In this document: piece after piece, positions 7,797 to 16,681 of the stretch | Numbering within the stretch: position 1 is the stretch's first letter | Layout of the letters: each line of letters begins with the position of its first letter | Assembly: GCF_039522365.1 (NCBI RefSeq) | Contig: NZ_BAAADJ010000006.1 | Coordinates: forward strand, 1 to 64,000 | From: Bacillus carboniphilus | Lineage (GTDB): Bacteria > Bacillota > Bacilli > Bacillales > JC228 | Reading direction: 5' to 3' | DNA length: 64,000 nt | Program-made: the position numbers and the translations under genes | Notes under the pieces: model-generated | The model's database searches: none | Seen by the model: only the letters and a program-made list of their open reading frames with translations | Told to the model about the DNA's origin: nothing

Positions 7797-9344
7797 TTAG
7801 GTGCTATTTACCAACCTCCCTACCATTTTTTCATTATGCATTTTATCTTTACGAAGTGTTAAGGCTTCCCATAGTGCTTCATCTGTAATCATTTCACTAC
7901 CATTAAGATCTGATATCGTTCTCGCTAGTCTAATTAACTTGATTTGAACCCGGTTACTCCAATTTCGTTTACTAGACCATTGCTGAAGCATGTTAGATTG
8001 CTTACCGGTTAATGGGGTATCTTTCAATAATTCTTCAAGAGGGGCATTTGCATTTAATCTCCCATTTCCGTATCGACTTGCTTGTCTAATCCGAGCATTC
8101 AAGACACGGCCACGAATTGTTTCTGATGTCTCATTTTCATCTAAGGATTCTTCCTGTAGCCGGACGGGTTGAAGATTTAATAGGATATCCAGTCGGTCTC
8201 GAATGGGTCCAGATAACCGATTATGGTATTGGTTAATTTGCTTTGGTGTACATGTGCAATATTGATCTCTAGCCCCTAGATAGCCACATGGACACGGATT
8301 CATTGCGCCGACCAGAATAAATCGTGCTGGATAGGTAACGGTTGAACTCACTCTACTTATCGTCACTTTTCCATTTTCGATAGGCTGCCTCAGCATATCT
8401 AACGTTTTCTTTGGGAATTCTGCCATTTCGTCTAAAAATAGTACCCCGTTATGAGCAAGGGAAACTTCTCCCGGTTTAGGATTCGATCCCCCTCCAATTA
8501 AGGAAACGGACGATGCTGAATGGTGTGGGTGCCGAAACGGTGCCCATTGATTACTAGGATGATGTTCACCAGCCAACTGATAGATACTCATGATTTCAAA
8601 TTGGTCATCTTGAGATAACATTGGAAGAATAGTAGGAAAGGTTTCAGCTAATAAACTCTTCCCACAGCCAGGTGGTCCTGACATCAGTACATTATGACCA
8701 CCAGCTGCTGCAATTTCTAGTGCTCTTTTCACATAGGAATGCCCTAAAATTTGTTTAAAATCTCTCTCATATTCAATCTGATTAATAGAATTTTTGGTAT
8801 TGTGAGGAAGCGTAGAAGGTAAGAACATAGTGAGTTGTCCAGATAAAGTACGTACGATATCGAGTAATGAAGTAACAAAGCGAAGTTCGATTCCTTCTAG
8901 TTTTTCTAGAGGAAAATCATGAATGGGTGGAAGATACAAGGTTTTTATATTCTCCTTCTTTGCCGAGATAATGGCTGGCAATATGCCTTCCACTGACCGA
9001 ATGGTTCCATCTAATGAGACCACACCTATAAATGCTGTGTCAGGTGGAATAGATTCATGGATATACCCGGTTTCTTTCATGATTCCAATGGCCATTGCTA
9101 CATCAAACAAGGGAATATTTTTCTTCTGTTCAGCAGGAGATAAGTTGATCACTACTTTATGTTCGTTCAACTCGCACTCATTTGCATACAAAGCAGCCAT
9201 CACTCGGTCCTTTGACTCTTTCACAGCAGCATCCGGCAATCCTACTATTGTGATTCCTTCTGTTCCAGGGATTAGCTGTACCTCCACCTGAACCCGATAA
9301 CCTTCCAGGCCTTTTAATCCAATACTAGTTACAGTCGTTGCCAT
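7797..9344 (-). CDS. YifB/ComM family Mg-chelatase-like AAA+ ATPase
   Basis: The 515-residue protein has the three parts of this family: an N-terminal ChlI/Lon-protease-like domain (1-170), an AAA+ core with Walker A GPPGCGKS (223-230) and Walker B GVLFLDE (about 290), a Cys cluster (CPCGYLGARDQYCTC), and a C-terminal Mg-chelatase helical domain. In Gram-negatives ComM is a hexameric helicase that drives branch migration during natural transformation; the Firmicutes relatives are less studied. ATG 9344 directly abuts the stop of the transposase gene, and its site (AAAGGAGAG) lies inside that gene, so the two are cotranscribed. Confidence 0.9.
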   Translation of the reverse strand: MATTVTSIGLKGLEGYRVQVEVQLIPGTEGITIVGLPDAAVKESKDRVMAALYANECELNEHKVVINLSPAEQKKNIPLFDVAMAIGIMKETGYIHESIPPDTAFIGVVSLDGTIRSVEGILPAIISAKKENIKTLYLPPIHDFPLEKLEGIELRFVTSLLDIVRTLSGQLTMFLPSTLPHNTKNSINQIEYERDFKQILGHSYVKRALEIAAAGGHNVLMSGPPGCGKSLLAETFPTILPMLSQDDQFEIMSIYQLAGEHHPSNQWAPFRHPHHSASSVSLIGGGSNPKPGEVSLAHNGVLFLDEMAEFPKKTLDMLRQPIENGKVTISRVSSTVTYPARFILVGAMNPCPCGYLGARDQYCTCTPKQINQYHNRLSGPIRDRLDILLNLQPVRLQEESLDENETSETIRGRVLNARIRQASRYGNGRLNANAPLEELLKDTPLTGKQSNMLQQWSSKRNWSNRVQIKLIRLARTISDLNGSEMITDEALWEALTLRKDKMHNEKMVGRLVNST

Positions 9345-9905
9345 TCAATGACTCTCCTTTACACTGGTTTTATTTAATTTCTCAACAAATTTCTGATAAC
9401 GTAGATGAACAGGCTCAAAGAAAAATGAATACGTCTTCGTAGAGTCAATGTGAGGATTGTTTGTGTAATGGACATAGGAGGGATAACTACTCCAGGGGTA
9501 TTCAATAAGATGATTCACCATATGAGCTTCCAAGGGATTTCGATGGATATATCGGCTTACTTCTAAAAAGTATTCAGCCGTTTCAATTAACTCTGCTCCA
9601 TACCTTCCTTGAAAAACATGTCCATCTACTTTTAGCTTTTTGTTTAGATAGACGGCATATCGGGAGTGTAATTCTTTCATTATATCTTTGATATGGTGTC
9701 GAATGGTTTCAATTTGAAGATGTATATGATTGGTCATTAAGCAGTAGGAGTGGAGAATAAAAGGATAAAACCCGCGGACGTCTTCGAGGATTGATAAATA
9801 CATATGATAATCTTCGTCTTCTAAAAATAAGGCTGCTCTTCTATTGCCTCTAGCTGTAATGTGATACGTGGCACCCGGATACCATATTCGGTGTTTGCGT
9901 GACAT
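9345..9905 (-). CDS. REP-associated tyrosine transposase (Y1/HUH type)
   Basis: 186 residues of the Y1_Tnp/TnpA-REP family: YHITARGNRRAALFLEDEDY at the start, the HUH metal-binding motif in YCLMTNHIHLQIE, and a region with the expected catalytic Tyr downstream (SRYAVYLNKKL, GHVFQGRY). These single-strand transposases are domesticated enzymes thought to spread short palindromic repeats. The window carries many GGGACA/TGTCCC palindromes that could be substrates, but no direct link is shown. It is translationally joined to yifB, an unusual pairing. Confidence 0.88.
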   Translation of the reverse strand: MSRKHRIWYPGATYHITARGNRRAALFLEDEDYHMYLSILEDVRGFYPFILHSYCLMTNHIHLQIETIRHHIKDIMKELHSRYAVYLNKKLKVDGHVFQGRYGAELIETAEYFLEVSRYIHRNPLEAHMVNHLIEYPWSSYPSYVHYTNNPHIDSTKTYSFFFEPVHLRYQKFVEKLNKTSVKESH

Positions 9906-9932
9906 TACTTATGATACCCCTCCCCTCTATAT

Positions 9933-9982
9933 AGAACGTATGTTCCTTTCTAATTATAATAGACAACACCACAAAAGGTCAA
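9933..9982 (-). promoter_or_regulatory. Promoter of the transposase-yifB operon with LexA-like box
   Basis: On the minus strand: -35 TTGACC (9982-9977), 18-bp spacer, -10 TATAAT (9958-9953). Just downstream, at about +1, lies AGAACGTATGTTCC (9933-9946 on plus), which fits the B. subtilis LexA consensus CGAACRNRYGTTYC at 13 of 14 positions. The ribosome-binding site GGGGAGGGG follows. Confidence 0.65.
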
Positions 9983-10084
9983 TCCTATTTTATAAATATT
10001 ATGATAATAGTAAGCTTACAATCATTTACCAGTGTGCTGCCCTACCAGCCTTCTCATTACTTTCGTGCTTTAAAGGGGCGGGGG

Positions 10085-10393
10085 TCAGGCACCCATCCTT
10101 CCAGCAGGGATATCACTAAGTTTTTTCGCACCAAATTCCGTGATAAGGGCTTTCACCTCAGCTTGTTTGCCGTCTTGTGATAATGCAGCGAGTTTGGCTC
10201 TAACCTTTTCCAGATTGGTAACGTTTTGGATTGCCTTAGGCTTGGTGTTTTCCTTTTCATCTTCTTTGGCAGGTGCTACTTCCTTCACAGAATTAATTTC
10301 TGTTGGTAGACTTGTATTGCTTAATACATTTGCCAAGCTGTTAATCGCTGATACAATATTGTCTAAGCCCTTAACATCGATTTCAATTTTCAT
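10085..10393 (-). CDS. Phage-like small protein, C-terminus cut by a repeat
   Basis: 102 residues: an N-terminal amphipathic segment (MKIEIDVKGLDNIVSAINSL), a charged linker, and a C-terminal helical region (VRAKLAALSQDGKQAEVKAL, TEFGAKKLSDIP) of a type seen in phage proteins of unknown function. In relatives as I recall them the chain continues past SDIP; here it ends after AGRMGA at a GGGGTCAGGCACC repeat, so it is probably truncated. The start ATG 10393 has AAAGGTGG upstream. It forms a short run with the Cro-like gene on the same strand. Confidence 0.5.
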   Translation of the reverse strand: MKIEIDVKGLDNIVSAINSLANVLSNTSLPTEINSVKEVAPAKEDEKENTKPKAIQNVTNLEKVRAKLAALSQDGKQAEVKALITEFGAKKLSDIPAGRMGA

Positions 10394-10449
10394 TATTGGA
10401 ACCACCTTTTGTTTTTATTGACTATATTGAATAGGTAACATTTTATTGA

Positions 10450-10680
10450 CTACAAATTGTTACATTCGGTAACACTTAATCCAAAAAAAAATAACTTATC
10501 CATCGATTCATCAGGCAAAGCTTTACGAATTGCACCGATTGCCTTAGCTCCTGCTCCTCTTTTTTTACTTAAAATACGTGACACCGTTGCAGGAGATAAG
10601 CCAGTTTTTAAAGCAAATTGCCGCTCCGACCACTGTTTTCGCTTCAGAACCTCTTGAAGATACTCAACATTCAGTCTCAT
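10450..10680 (-). CDS. Cro-like helix-turn-helix protein
   Basis: 76 residues with an XRE-type helix-turn-helix: YLQEVLKRKQWSERQFALKT, then GLSPATVSRILSKKRGAG. It is transcribed divergently from the repressor-like gene at 10825, 144 bp away, the classic arrangement of a phage or integrative-element switch. Copies of GGTAACA flank both ends of this gene (about 10433, 10469, 10709) and may be operators. No integrase or structural phage genes are present nearby, so this may be a remnant switch. Confidence 0.7.
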   Translation of the reverse strand: MRLNVEYLQEVLKRKQWSERQFALKTGLSPATVSRILSKKRGAGAKAIGAIRKALPDESMDKLFFFGLSVTECNNL

Positions 10681-10824
10681 TGTTGTATCACCTCTTTTTC
10701 ATATCCATTTGGTAACATAGCCCAATTCTAACACCGCAATTTAGTACACGTCAACCACTATTGTGAATAAGTGTTGCCAAGTGGGAGCATTTTATGTATA
10801 ATAATATTGAAATGGAGGGTTATC

Positions 10825-11457
10825 ATGAGCTTTGGTGAGTATTTAAAGCAAATAAGAAAAGAAAAATCAATTTCCCAAAGAGAGCTTGCTCAACAATCAG
10901 GGGTAAGTAATGCTGAAATAAGCAGAATCGAAACTGGCGAAAGACAAAAAATCTCTCCTGATGTATTAAGAGCCATCGCTCCAATCCTAGATGTTCCATA
11001 TGAAGAACTTATGGAAAAGGCAGGATATATTAGTAATCACGCAGTATTTATGGCTGAAAATAGAGAATCTGAAGAAAAGTTTTTTGGTATTGTTACACCT
11101 CAATTAATTATGGATAATTGGATTGTTGAGCGTGCCAGAGGTCCTTATATCGGGGAAATAGTTGCTAAGAAAGGCAATGATGAGTGGCATATTGATTATA
11201 GATACTTCCGTACTCGGGAAGACGATGACAGACATTTTAGAGATGACATGAGGGTAAGAGATATTATCTCTCGTACATATGGTAGGTTAGCCATATATGA
11301 TAAGAGCCCTATTACAAAATTTACAATAGCAGTAAGTAATGAAAAAATATTTCATATCATTCAGAAGTACCCGCCAAAATTATTAAATTTAAATATTTCT
11401 ACTATGCTGATTGATTTAGAATCAGGTAAGATAATCGATGAAAAAGTATTAACATAA
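10825..11457 (+). CDS. XRE-family repressor
   Basis: 210 residues. Residues 1-62 form a helix-turn-helix (GEYLKQIRKEKSISQRELAQ, SGVSNAEISRIETGERQ, then VLRAIAPILDVPYEELM). The remaining 150 residues are a less familiar domain with no peptidase Ser/Lys pair that I can see, so it is not an obvious LexA-type self-cleaving repressor. ATG 10825 follows TGGAGGG. It is divergent from the Cro-like gene and probably binds the shared intergenic region. Confidence 0.72.
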   Translation: MSFGEYLKQIRKEKSISQRELAQQSGVSNAEISRIETGERQKISPDVLRAIAPILDVPYEELMEKAGYISNHAVFMAENRESEEKFFGIVTPQLIMDNWIVERARGPYIGEIVAKKGNDEWHIDYRYFRTREDDDRHFRDDMRVRDIISRTYGRLAIYDKSPITKFTIAVSNEKIFHIIQKYPPKLLNLNISTMLIDLESGKIIDEKVLT

Positions 11458-11483
11458 CGTTACCTTTATGCATTAATGTGTGA

Positions 11484-11531
11484 AAACACAAATAAACCCG
11501 CTAAGCTGCCAAATAGCACAGCCCAGCGGGT
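11484..11531 (-). terminator. Terminator of the polysaccharide operon
   Basis: ACCCGCTAAGCTG (11496-11508) pairs with CAGCCCAGCGGGT (11519-11531). On the minus strand the stem is followed by TTATTTGTGTTTT. It lies about 60 bases after galE. Confidence 0.65.
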
Positions 11532-11590
11532 AAACGAAAATCCCTTACTTATTTACTTTCTTATTAGTGTTTTGAAGATGTTACAAGAAT

Positions 11591-12580
11591 TTATTTCGAT
11601 GAATAACCTTCTGGATTATTCTTATGCCAATTCCATGCATCAGTAATTATTTTCTCTAGAGAATCAAACTGTGGTTTCCACCCTAATATACGTTTTGCCT
11701 TTTCTGATGAAGCAATGAGGACTGCAGGATCGCCTGCTCTTCTCTCTTTTACCTCTGCTGGAATTGGATGATTCGTTACTTTTCTTGCCACATCAATTAC
11801 TTCTTTTACTGAATAACCATTTCCGTTACCTAAATTAAATATTTCACTAAGATTATCTTTTCTTAAGTATTCTAATGCTTGATAATGGGCAGAGGCTAAA
11901 TCCATTACATGAATGTAATCCCTTATACAAGTTCCATCTTCTGTTGAATAATCATCACCAAACATATAAATCTTTTCTCTTTGTCCTAGAGGCACCTGTA
12001 AAATTAATGGAATAAGGTGGGTTTCCGGATCATGGTCCTCACCAATAATTCCATTTTCATATGCCCCAGCAGCATTAAAATATCTTAAAGATACATACCT
12101 AATTCCATAAGCTTGATCAAACCATTTCATCATTTTTTCCATGGCTAGCTTAGTTTCACCATAGGTATTGGTAGGATTGGTTTCATCTTTCTCAAGAATA
12201 GGGATATTCTTAGGCTCTCCATAAGTAGCAGCAGTAGAAGAAAATACAATCTTACTAACATTATTTTCTTTCATAACATCTAATAGACACATCATTCCAT
12301 ATACATTGTTATGATAGTATTCATATGGCTTTTCCATACTTTCGCCTACTAAGGAATTTGCTGCAAAGTGAATTACTGCTTCGACATTATGAGCCTTAAA
12401 AACTTTATCCAATGCCTCTTTATCTCTAAGATCAATTTGATAGAATTGGTCTATTTTAATTGAAGTTTTGTGACCACTTTGTAAATTATCAACAACAACA
12501 ACTTCTTCAGCATGATCTAAAAAAGCTCTTACTGTATGCGAGCCAATGTATCCTGCTCCTCCGGTAATTAGAATTGACAT
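11591..12580 (-). CDS. galE: UDP-glucose 4-epimerase
   Basis: 329 residues of the extended SDR family. The N-terminus has TGGAGYIGSHT for NAD binding, the catalytic set shows as STAATYGEP and TYGETKLAMEK (YxxxK), and the C-terminal half has the GalE pattern FNLGNGNGYSVKEVI and IASSEKAKRILGWKP. It interconverts UDP-glucose and UDP-galactose (or the GlcNAc pair) in the cytoplasm and supplies galacto-sugars for the repeat unit. It is the last gene of the locus. The ribosome-binding site GGGGAG is about 11 bases upstream. Confidence 0.93.
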   Translation of the reverse strand: MSILITGGAGYIGSHTVRAFLDHAEEVVVVDNLQSGHKTSIKIDQFYQIDLRDKEALDKVFKAHNVEAVIHFAANSLVGESMEKPYEYYHNNVYGMMCLLDVMKENNVSKIVFSSTAATYGEPKNIPILEKDETNPTNTYGETKLAMEKMMKWFDQAYGIRYVSLRYFNAAGAYENGIIGEDHDPETHLIPLILQVPLGQREKIYMFGDDYSTEDGTCIRDYIHVMDLASAHYQALEYLRKDNLSEIFNLGNGNGYSVKEVIDVARKVTNHPIPAEVKERRAGDPAVLIASSEKAKRILGWKPQFDSLEKIITDAWNWHKNNPEGYSSK

Positions 12581-12708
12581 ATTTGACTCTTACTCCCCAC
12601 TCTATTATTCCTTCTATTAAATTTGGGTTAAACGAGATCCATTTAATTTAGAATAATAATTGAAAGTTACACACTTTATCTGCACTCATTATCCCATAAA
12701 CAACATAA

Positions 12709-13974
12709 TTATTTATTATTACTGTCTATACTCTTTAAAAAGTATAAATTCATTAAAATAAAATATATAACATACGACACAGATGTTGCTAATGCTACCA
12801 TATATATTTCTGAATTGATTTTTAAAAGTATAATACTTAATAGAATATTGATTATAATAACTACTAACTGAATACTAATATATATTTTATGATTTTGCGT
12901 CGAATTAAAATAATTCGCAGCAAACCCTACTAAAGTAAGTGGGAAAATGCCTATAATTAATATTTGAGCAGCCTTAATACCACCTACGTATTCCGGCATA
13001 AACCAGGCAATAAAATATGGTACAAATAGGTATCCAATCAAAACAACTATAACCATAATACTAGCTAGGACTTTATTTACTCTCCAATAATATGTTTTTA
13101 TCTCTTCATATTTTTCTTTGCTAACTAATTGTACAATTTTCGGGTATAAAACTTGGCCAATAACTTGCGGTAAAAACATCAATGTACTAAACACAAGCAT
13201 ACCTACACCATAATTCCCTACATCTTTTGGAGTCATCATAAGAGCAATAATCATTCGATCACTAGCAATCATTAAACTCCATACAAGTCCGACTAACAAA
13301 ATTGGAAAACCAATTTTTATGAGTTGTTTATATTTTCCAATATCAAAGACAAATCTTATATTAATAAATGATTTTCGGCCCATAACAACTTCAATGATAA
13401 GTGCTAGAAGCATACCAATATATAATCCTTCATAACCAATCCATAATACTAAGATTAGTGTAAGCATAGATTGTGAAAAACTTTTTATGAACATTAATTT
13501 AGATGCTGTACGGAAATTTTGTTCTGATTTATAGTACATTTCAACATAACCAGATAAAAACAAGAAGATAGATATTATCGAGGTAAACAGTATACCTGTT
13601 TTATACTCCATCTCAATATCCAAAAAAAATAGAAATATACTCGCCAATATAAATAATACAACCGTAAATAATGGTATTGTAAATAAAAACGAGAAAGTTA
13701 GATTTCTTACTTCCTGTACTCTTTCTTCTTTCTGACGCGCTAAATAAAACGGTACTTCACGGTTCATCGCATTAAGTGTACCTAATTGGAGAAGAGGAAT
13801 AAACGTAAAGGCCAAAGAAATAGTCAAATAGTACCCATATTGTTCAGGACCAAGTATATTTCTTGTTGCTACTCCAACTAAAAAGGAAAATATTGCAGAT
13901 AATAGGGTAGTAGAGCCCAATGATAGTATATTATCTATTGTTTTATTTTTCTTCATTTTTGTGAAAATGGACAT
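12709..13974 (-). CDS. Oligosaccharide flippase (Wzx/MATE-like)
   Basis: 421 residues with about 12-14 hydrophobic segments over the full length, an N-terminal LSLGSTTLLSAIFSFLVGVA and a repeating two-lobed layout, typical of polysaccharide flippases (PST/MVF family). It would move undecaprenyl-PP-linked repeat units across the membrane. It lies between galE and the pseudaminic acid genes, matching Wzx-dependent assembly, and pairs with the polymerase-like protein at 18867. Substrate is inferred from context. Confidence 0.85.
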   Translation of the reverse strand: MSIFTKMKKNKTIDNILSLGSTTLLSAIFSFLVGVATRNILGPEQYGYYLTISLAFTFIPLLQLGTLNAMNREVPFYLARQKEERVQEVRNLTFSFLFTIPLFTVVLFILASIFLFFLDIEMEYKTGILFTSIISIFLFLSGYVEMYYKSEQNFRTASKLMFIKSFSQSMLTLILVLWIGYEGLYIGMLLALIIEVVMGRKSFINIRFVFDIGKYKQLIKIGFPILLVGLVWSLMIASDRMIIALMMTPKDVGNYGVGMLVFSTLMFLPQVIGQVLYPKIVQLVSKEKYEEIKTYYWRVNKVLASIMVIVVLIGYLFVPYFIAWFMPEYVGGIKAAQILIIGIFPLTLVGFAANYFNSTQNHKIYISIQLVVIIINILLSIILLKINSEIYMVALATSVSYVIYFILMNLYFLKSIDSNNK

Positions 13975-13986
13975 GTATAAACTCCA

Positions 13987-15039
13987 TTATAATAACTCTT
14001 GTAATGTAAGAGGTGTTCCCGCACTTAAATCTTTTTTTGCTGTTGTAGTCAATACCCTCTCATAATATTTTGGCTCTAGTCCATATCCTGGACGAACAAT
14101 CCTAATATTATCTTTCGTAAACCTTTCTCCAGCTTTAATATCCTTGGCCACATAAATTGAACGTCTAAATTTCAAAGAGGCCTTTTCGCTTTTTGTAGGC
14201 CCATATGTTACTTTTCCCATTGCCTGCCAAGCACGTTCTGTTTCAATAACAAGTGTTCTCATTTCTTCAGGCTCCATAGAGAAGGCAGAATCTACACCAC
14301 CATCTGCACGGGAAAGTGTAAAATGCTTTTCAATTATTGTTGCTCCCAACGCAACGCTCGCTACCGCTACACCTGTGCCCATTGTATGATCTGATAGACC
14401 TACTTGCACATCGAATAATTCTCTCATATGTGGGATTGTAGAAATATTCGTGTTCTCGGGGGTCGCCGGATAAGTGCTTGTACATTTTAACAAGATTAGA
14501 TCTTTACAGCCTGCTTCTCTTGCAGTTCGAACAAGTTCATCCAACTCTGCAACTGTTGCCATACCTGTCGAAACAATCATTGGTTTTCCAGTTGAAGCAA
14601 CTTTCTTAATCAAAGGAAGATCTGTATTTTCAAACGAAGCTATCTTATATAGTTGTACATCAAGTTCTTCAAGAAAATCCACACCAGTTTCATCAAATGG
14701 TGTACTAAACGGAATCATTCCAAGTTGACGTGCTCTATCAAATATTGGCTTATGCCATTCCCATGGAGTGTAAGCTTGTTGATATAATTGATAAAGATTT
14801 TGCCCATTCCATAAACTATTCTCATCAATAATTTTAAAATCGGGATTTTCAATATTTAATGTCATAGTATCAGCCGTATAAGTCTGAATTTTTAATGCAT
14901 GTGCACCTGCTTTTGCAGCTGCTTCAACAATTTCTAGAGCCCGTTCCAATGACTGATTATGGTTACCAGACATTTCGGCAATAATAAACGGTTTATGATT
15001 TGGTCCAATTTCAATACCCTCTATATTAATAGTTTTCAT
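13987..15039 (-). CDS. pseI: Pseudaminic acid synthase
   Basis: 350 residues of the NeuB/PseI family: an N-terminal TIM-barrel domain (IIAEMSGNHNQSLERALEI, KIQTYTADTMT, KCTSTYPATPENTN, VGLSDHTMG, EKHFTLSRADGGVDSAFS) and a C-terminal SAF antifreeze-like domain (RRSIYVAKDIKAGERF, ending PLTLQELL). The EMSGNHN and RADGGVDSAFSM variants favour PseI over NeuB. It condenses phosphoenolpyruvate with 2,4-diacetamido-2,4,6-trideoxy-L-altrose to give pseudaminic acid. Its ATG overlaps the pseH stop by four bases (ATGA). Confidence 0.93.
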   Translation of the reverse strand: MKTINIEGIEIGPNHKPFIIAEMSGNHNQSLERALEIVEAAAKAGAHALKIQTYTADTMTLNIENPDFKIIDENSLWNGQNLYQLYQQAYTPWEWHKPIFDRARQLGMIPFSTPFDETGVDFLEELDVQLYKIASFENTDLPLIKKVASTGKPMIVSTGMATVAELDELVRTAREAGCKDLILLKCTSTYPATPENTNISTIPHMRELFDVQVGLSDHTMGTGVAVASVALGATIIEKHFTLSRADGGVDSAFSMEPEEMRTLVIETERAWQAMGKVTYGPTKSEKASLKFRRSIYVAKDIKAGERFTKDNIRIVRPGYGLEPKYYERVLTTTAKKDLSAGTPLTLQELL

Positions 15040-15593
15040 AAATACCTTCCTTTTATTACACTTTTTATATAATCAGATTTTCCCTTCCATTCTTCTTGGA
15101 GTAATCCAAATAAATAAATATCAATGTAATTTTTATCTTTAATTATATGCTTACGTAATAACCCCTCTTGAGTAAAACCAAGCTTTCGATGCAAACTAAT
15201 ACTTTTTTCATTCATACTTAGTACCTCTGCATTTACTTTTCGCATAGATAGATCATCAAAAATATAGTTCAAAGATATAAATCCTAAAACGGTTCCCATT
15301 CCTCTAGGGGCATTTTTATTTCCAATATAAAAGCCCCATTCACACTTTTTATTGGTTTTATCAATTTGATTTATATTTATTACCCCAAAAGGAATGTTTT
15401 CATAGTAAAAAATTTTAGATATAGCTTTCTCACTTTTTCGTAAGCTTTCAAACCATCTAATGTGTTCATCTAGTAAAATGATGTCGCTATTATACATTAC
15501 TTTACGAATAGATTCCTGATTACGCCAATCTAAGATTAGTTGTAGGTCAGTTTCTTTAATATCCATTAATTTTGCTTTTTGGAAAAGGCTCAT
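15036..15593 (-). CDS. pseH: PseH-type N-acetyltransferase
   Basis: 185 residues with a GNAT fold: TDLQLILDWRNQESIRKVMY at the N-terminus (the RN/WRN motif of PseH), IFYYENIPFGVININQID, then GFYIGNKNAPRGMGTVLG for acetyl-CoA binding and VLSMNEKSISLHRKLGF. PseH acetylates the 4-amino group of UDP-4-amino-4,6-dideoxy-N-acetyl-beta-L-altrosamine. It overlaps pseG and pseI by four bases on each side, showing tight coupling. Confidence 0.9.
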   Translation of the reverse strand: MSLFQKAKLMDIKETDLQLILDWRNQESIRKVMYNSDIILLDEHIRWFESLRKSEKAISKIFYYENIPFGVININQIDKTNKKCEWGFYIGNKNAPRGMGTVLGFISLNYIFDDLSMRKVNAEVLSMNEKSISLHRKLGFTQEGLLRKHIIKDKNYIDIYLFGLLQEEWKGKSDYIKSVIKGRYL

Positions 15594-16669
15594 TTTTGTA
15601 GCTCCATAATTTTCTTAATCACTAATTTTTCCTTGACAAATTGAGGATTTACTATTTCCCAACAGTTTTGAATCATATCATTCCTTTTCATCGGTTTATT
15701 ACAAATATCTATAATTTTTTTTCTAATATCTATATTTGTTACCTCTGTACTATTACCTAAACAGCACATAGCACCTTTAGCTGCAACAGACTCCGAAAGC
15801 TCTTTCTGATTCTCAGCAACAATTATAGATATGGAAGGTAACCCAAGGTAGCACCTTTCCCATGATGTAGTACCACCAGCACCTATAGCAAGATCTGCTT
15901 TTAACATGAGTTCAGCTATATTATTCACTTGGCAATAATATGTTACATTGTGCATTTTTTTACATTCTTTCTCAATCTGTTCTTTTTGTGGATTAGTTGC
16001 TCCCACTACAACGGTAAACATAACACCAGAGAGGGGGAATTCTTGAATTGCTTGAATTGTTTTTAAAGTTTCCCCGGTTGGATCTGTTCCGCCAAAGAAG
16101 ACAAAAATATTATTTACATTTTGACCACGCTTTATTTCTTGAGGGTCTAGTAAAAGGAATTCATCCCTTAATAAGACGTAGTTAGGGCCTAGTAATTGAA
16201 TACATGTATCCGGTACTAGCCCATTGTAACGTTTCCGCATATTTAAATAATAATTTTGATCAAGAAGTAAATCACAATCATGAGTACGATCTGCAAGATC
16301 ATCAATAGCCAAAATATGATCAACATCAGAGCGAAGCTGGCTCTCCCATTTTGCATCAAGCCCATAATGATCAACAATGAGCAAATCTATCTTCTTATTA
16401 AAGCTATTTATGATTAATTTTGTCTCTTTTGCATCCTGCCTCCAATGTTCTTTTATCCACTGCCAATGATTTGAAATTTCTTGTGAGACAAGAGTGAAAA
16501 CCTGAAATCCTTGACTCTGTATGAATGAAATGCTATTACCTGGAAAGTTTCTACATATGAAAATTATTTCCCCACCCTGTTGTTCAAGCTGTCTTGCTAA
16601 TGTGATACACCGCATGACATGACCTGTTCCAATTTCTAAAGAGGCATCAGTTCTAATTACAACATTCAT
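15590..16669 (-). CDS. pseG: UDP-2,4-diacetamido-2,4,6-trideoxy-altropyranose hydrolase
   Basis: 359 residues with GT-B-like layout: VIRTDASLEIGTGHVMRCIT at the start (typical PseG), AIDDLADRTHDCDLLLDQN, FVFFGGTDPTGET, and GAGGTTSWERCYLGLPSI near the C-terminal sugar-nucleotide site. PseG removes UDP before condensation by PseI. It follows pseF after 12 bases. Length and motifs agree with the family. Confidence 0.92.
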   Translation of the reverse strand: MNVVIRTDASLEIGTGHVMRCITLARQLEQQGGEIIFICRNFPGNSISFIQSQGFQVFTLVSQEISNHWQWIKEHWRQDAKETKLIINSFNKKIDLLIVDHYGLDAKWESQLRSDVDHILAIDDLADRTHDCDLLLDQNYYLNMRKRYNGLVPDTCIQLLGPNYVLLRDEFLLLDPQEIKRGQNVNNIFVFFGGTDPTGETLKTIQAIQEFPLSGVMFTVVVGATNPQKEQIEKECKKMHNVTYYCQVNNIAELMLKADLAIGAGGTTSWERCYLGLPSISIIVAENQKELSESVAAKGAMCCLGNSTEVTNIDIRKKIIDICNKPMKRNDMIQNCWEIVNPQFVKEKLVIKKIMELQK

Positions 16670-16681
16670 TATGATTCCAAC

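Noticed and set aside
10085-11457. Complete prophage
   Set aside because: Only a Cro-like/repressor pair and one small phage-like protein are present; no integrase, portal, capsid or attachment sites are visible.
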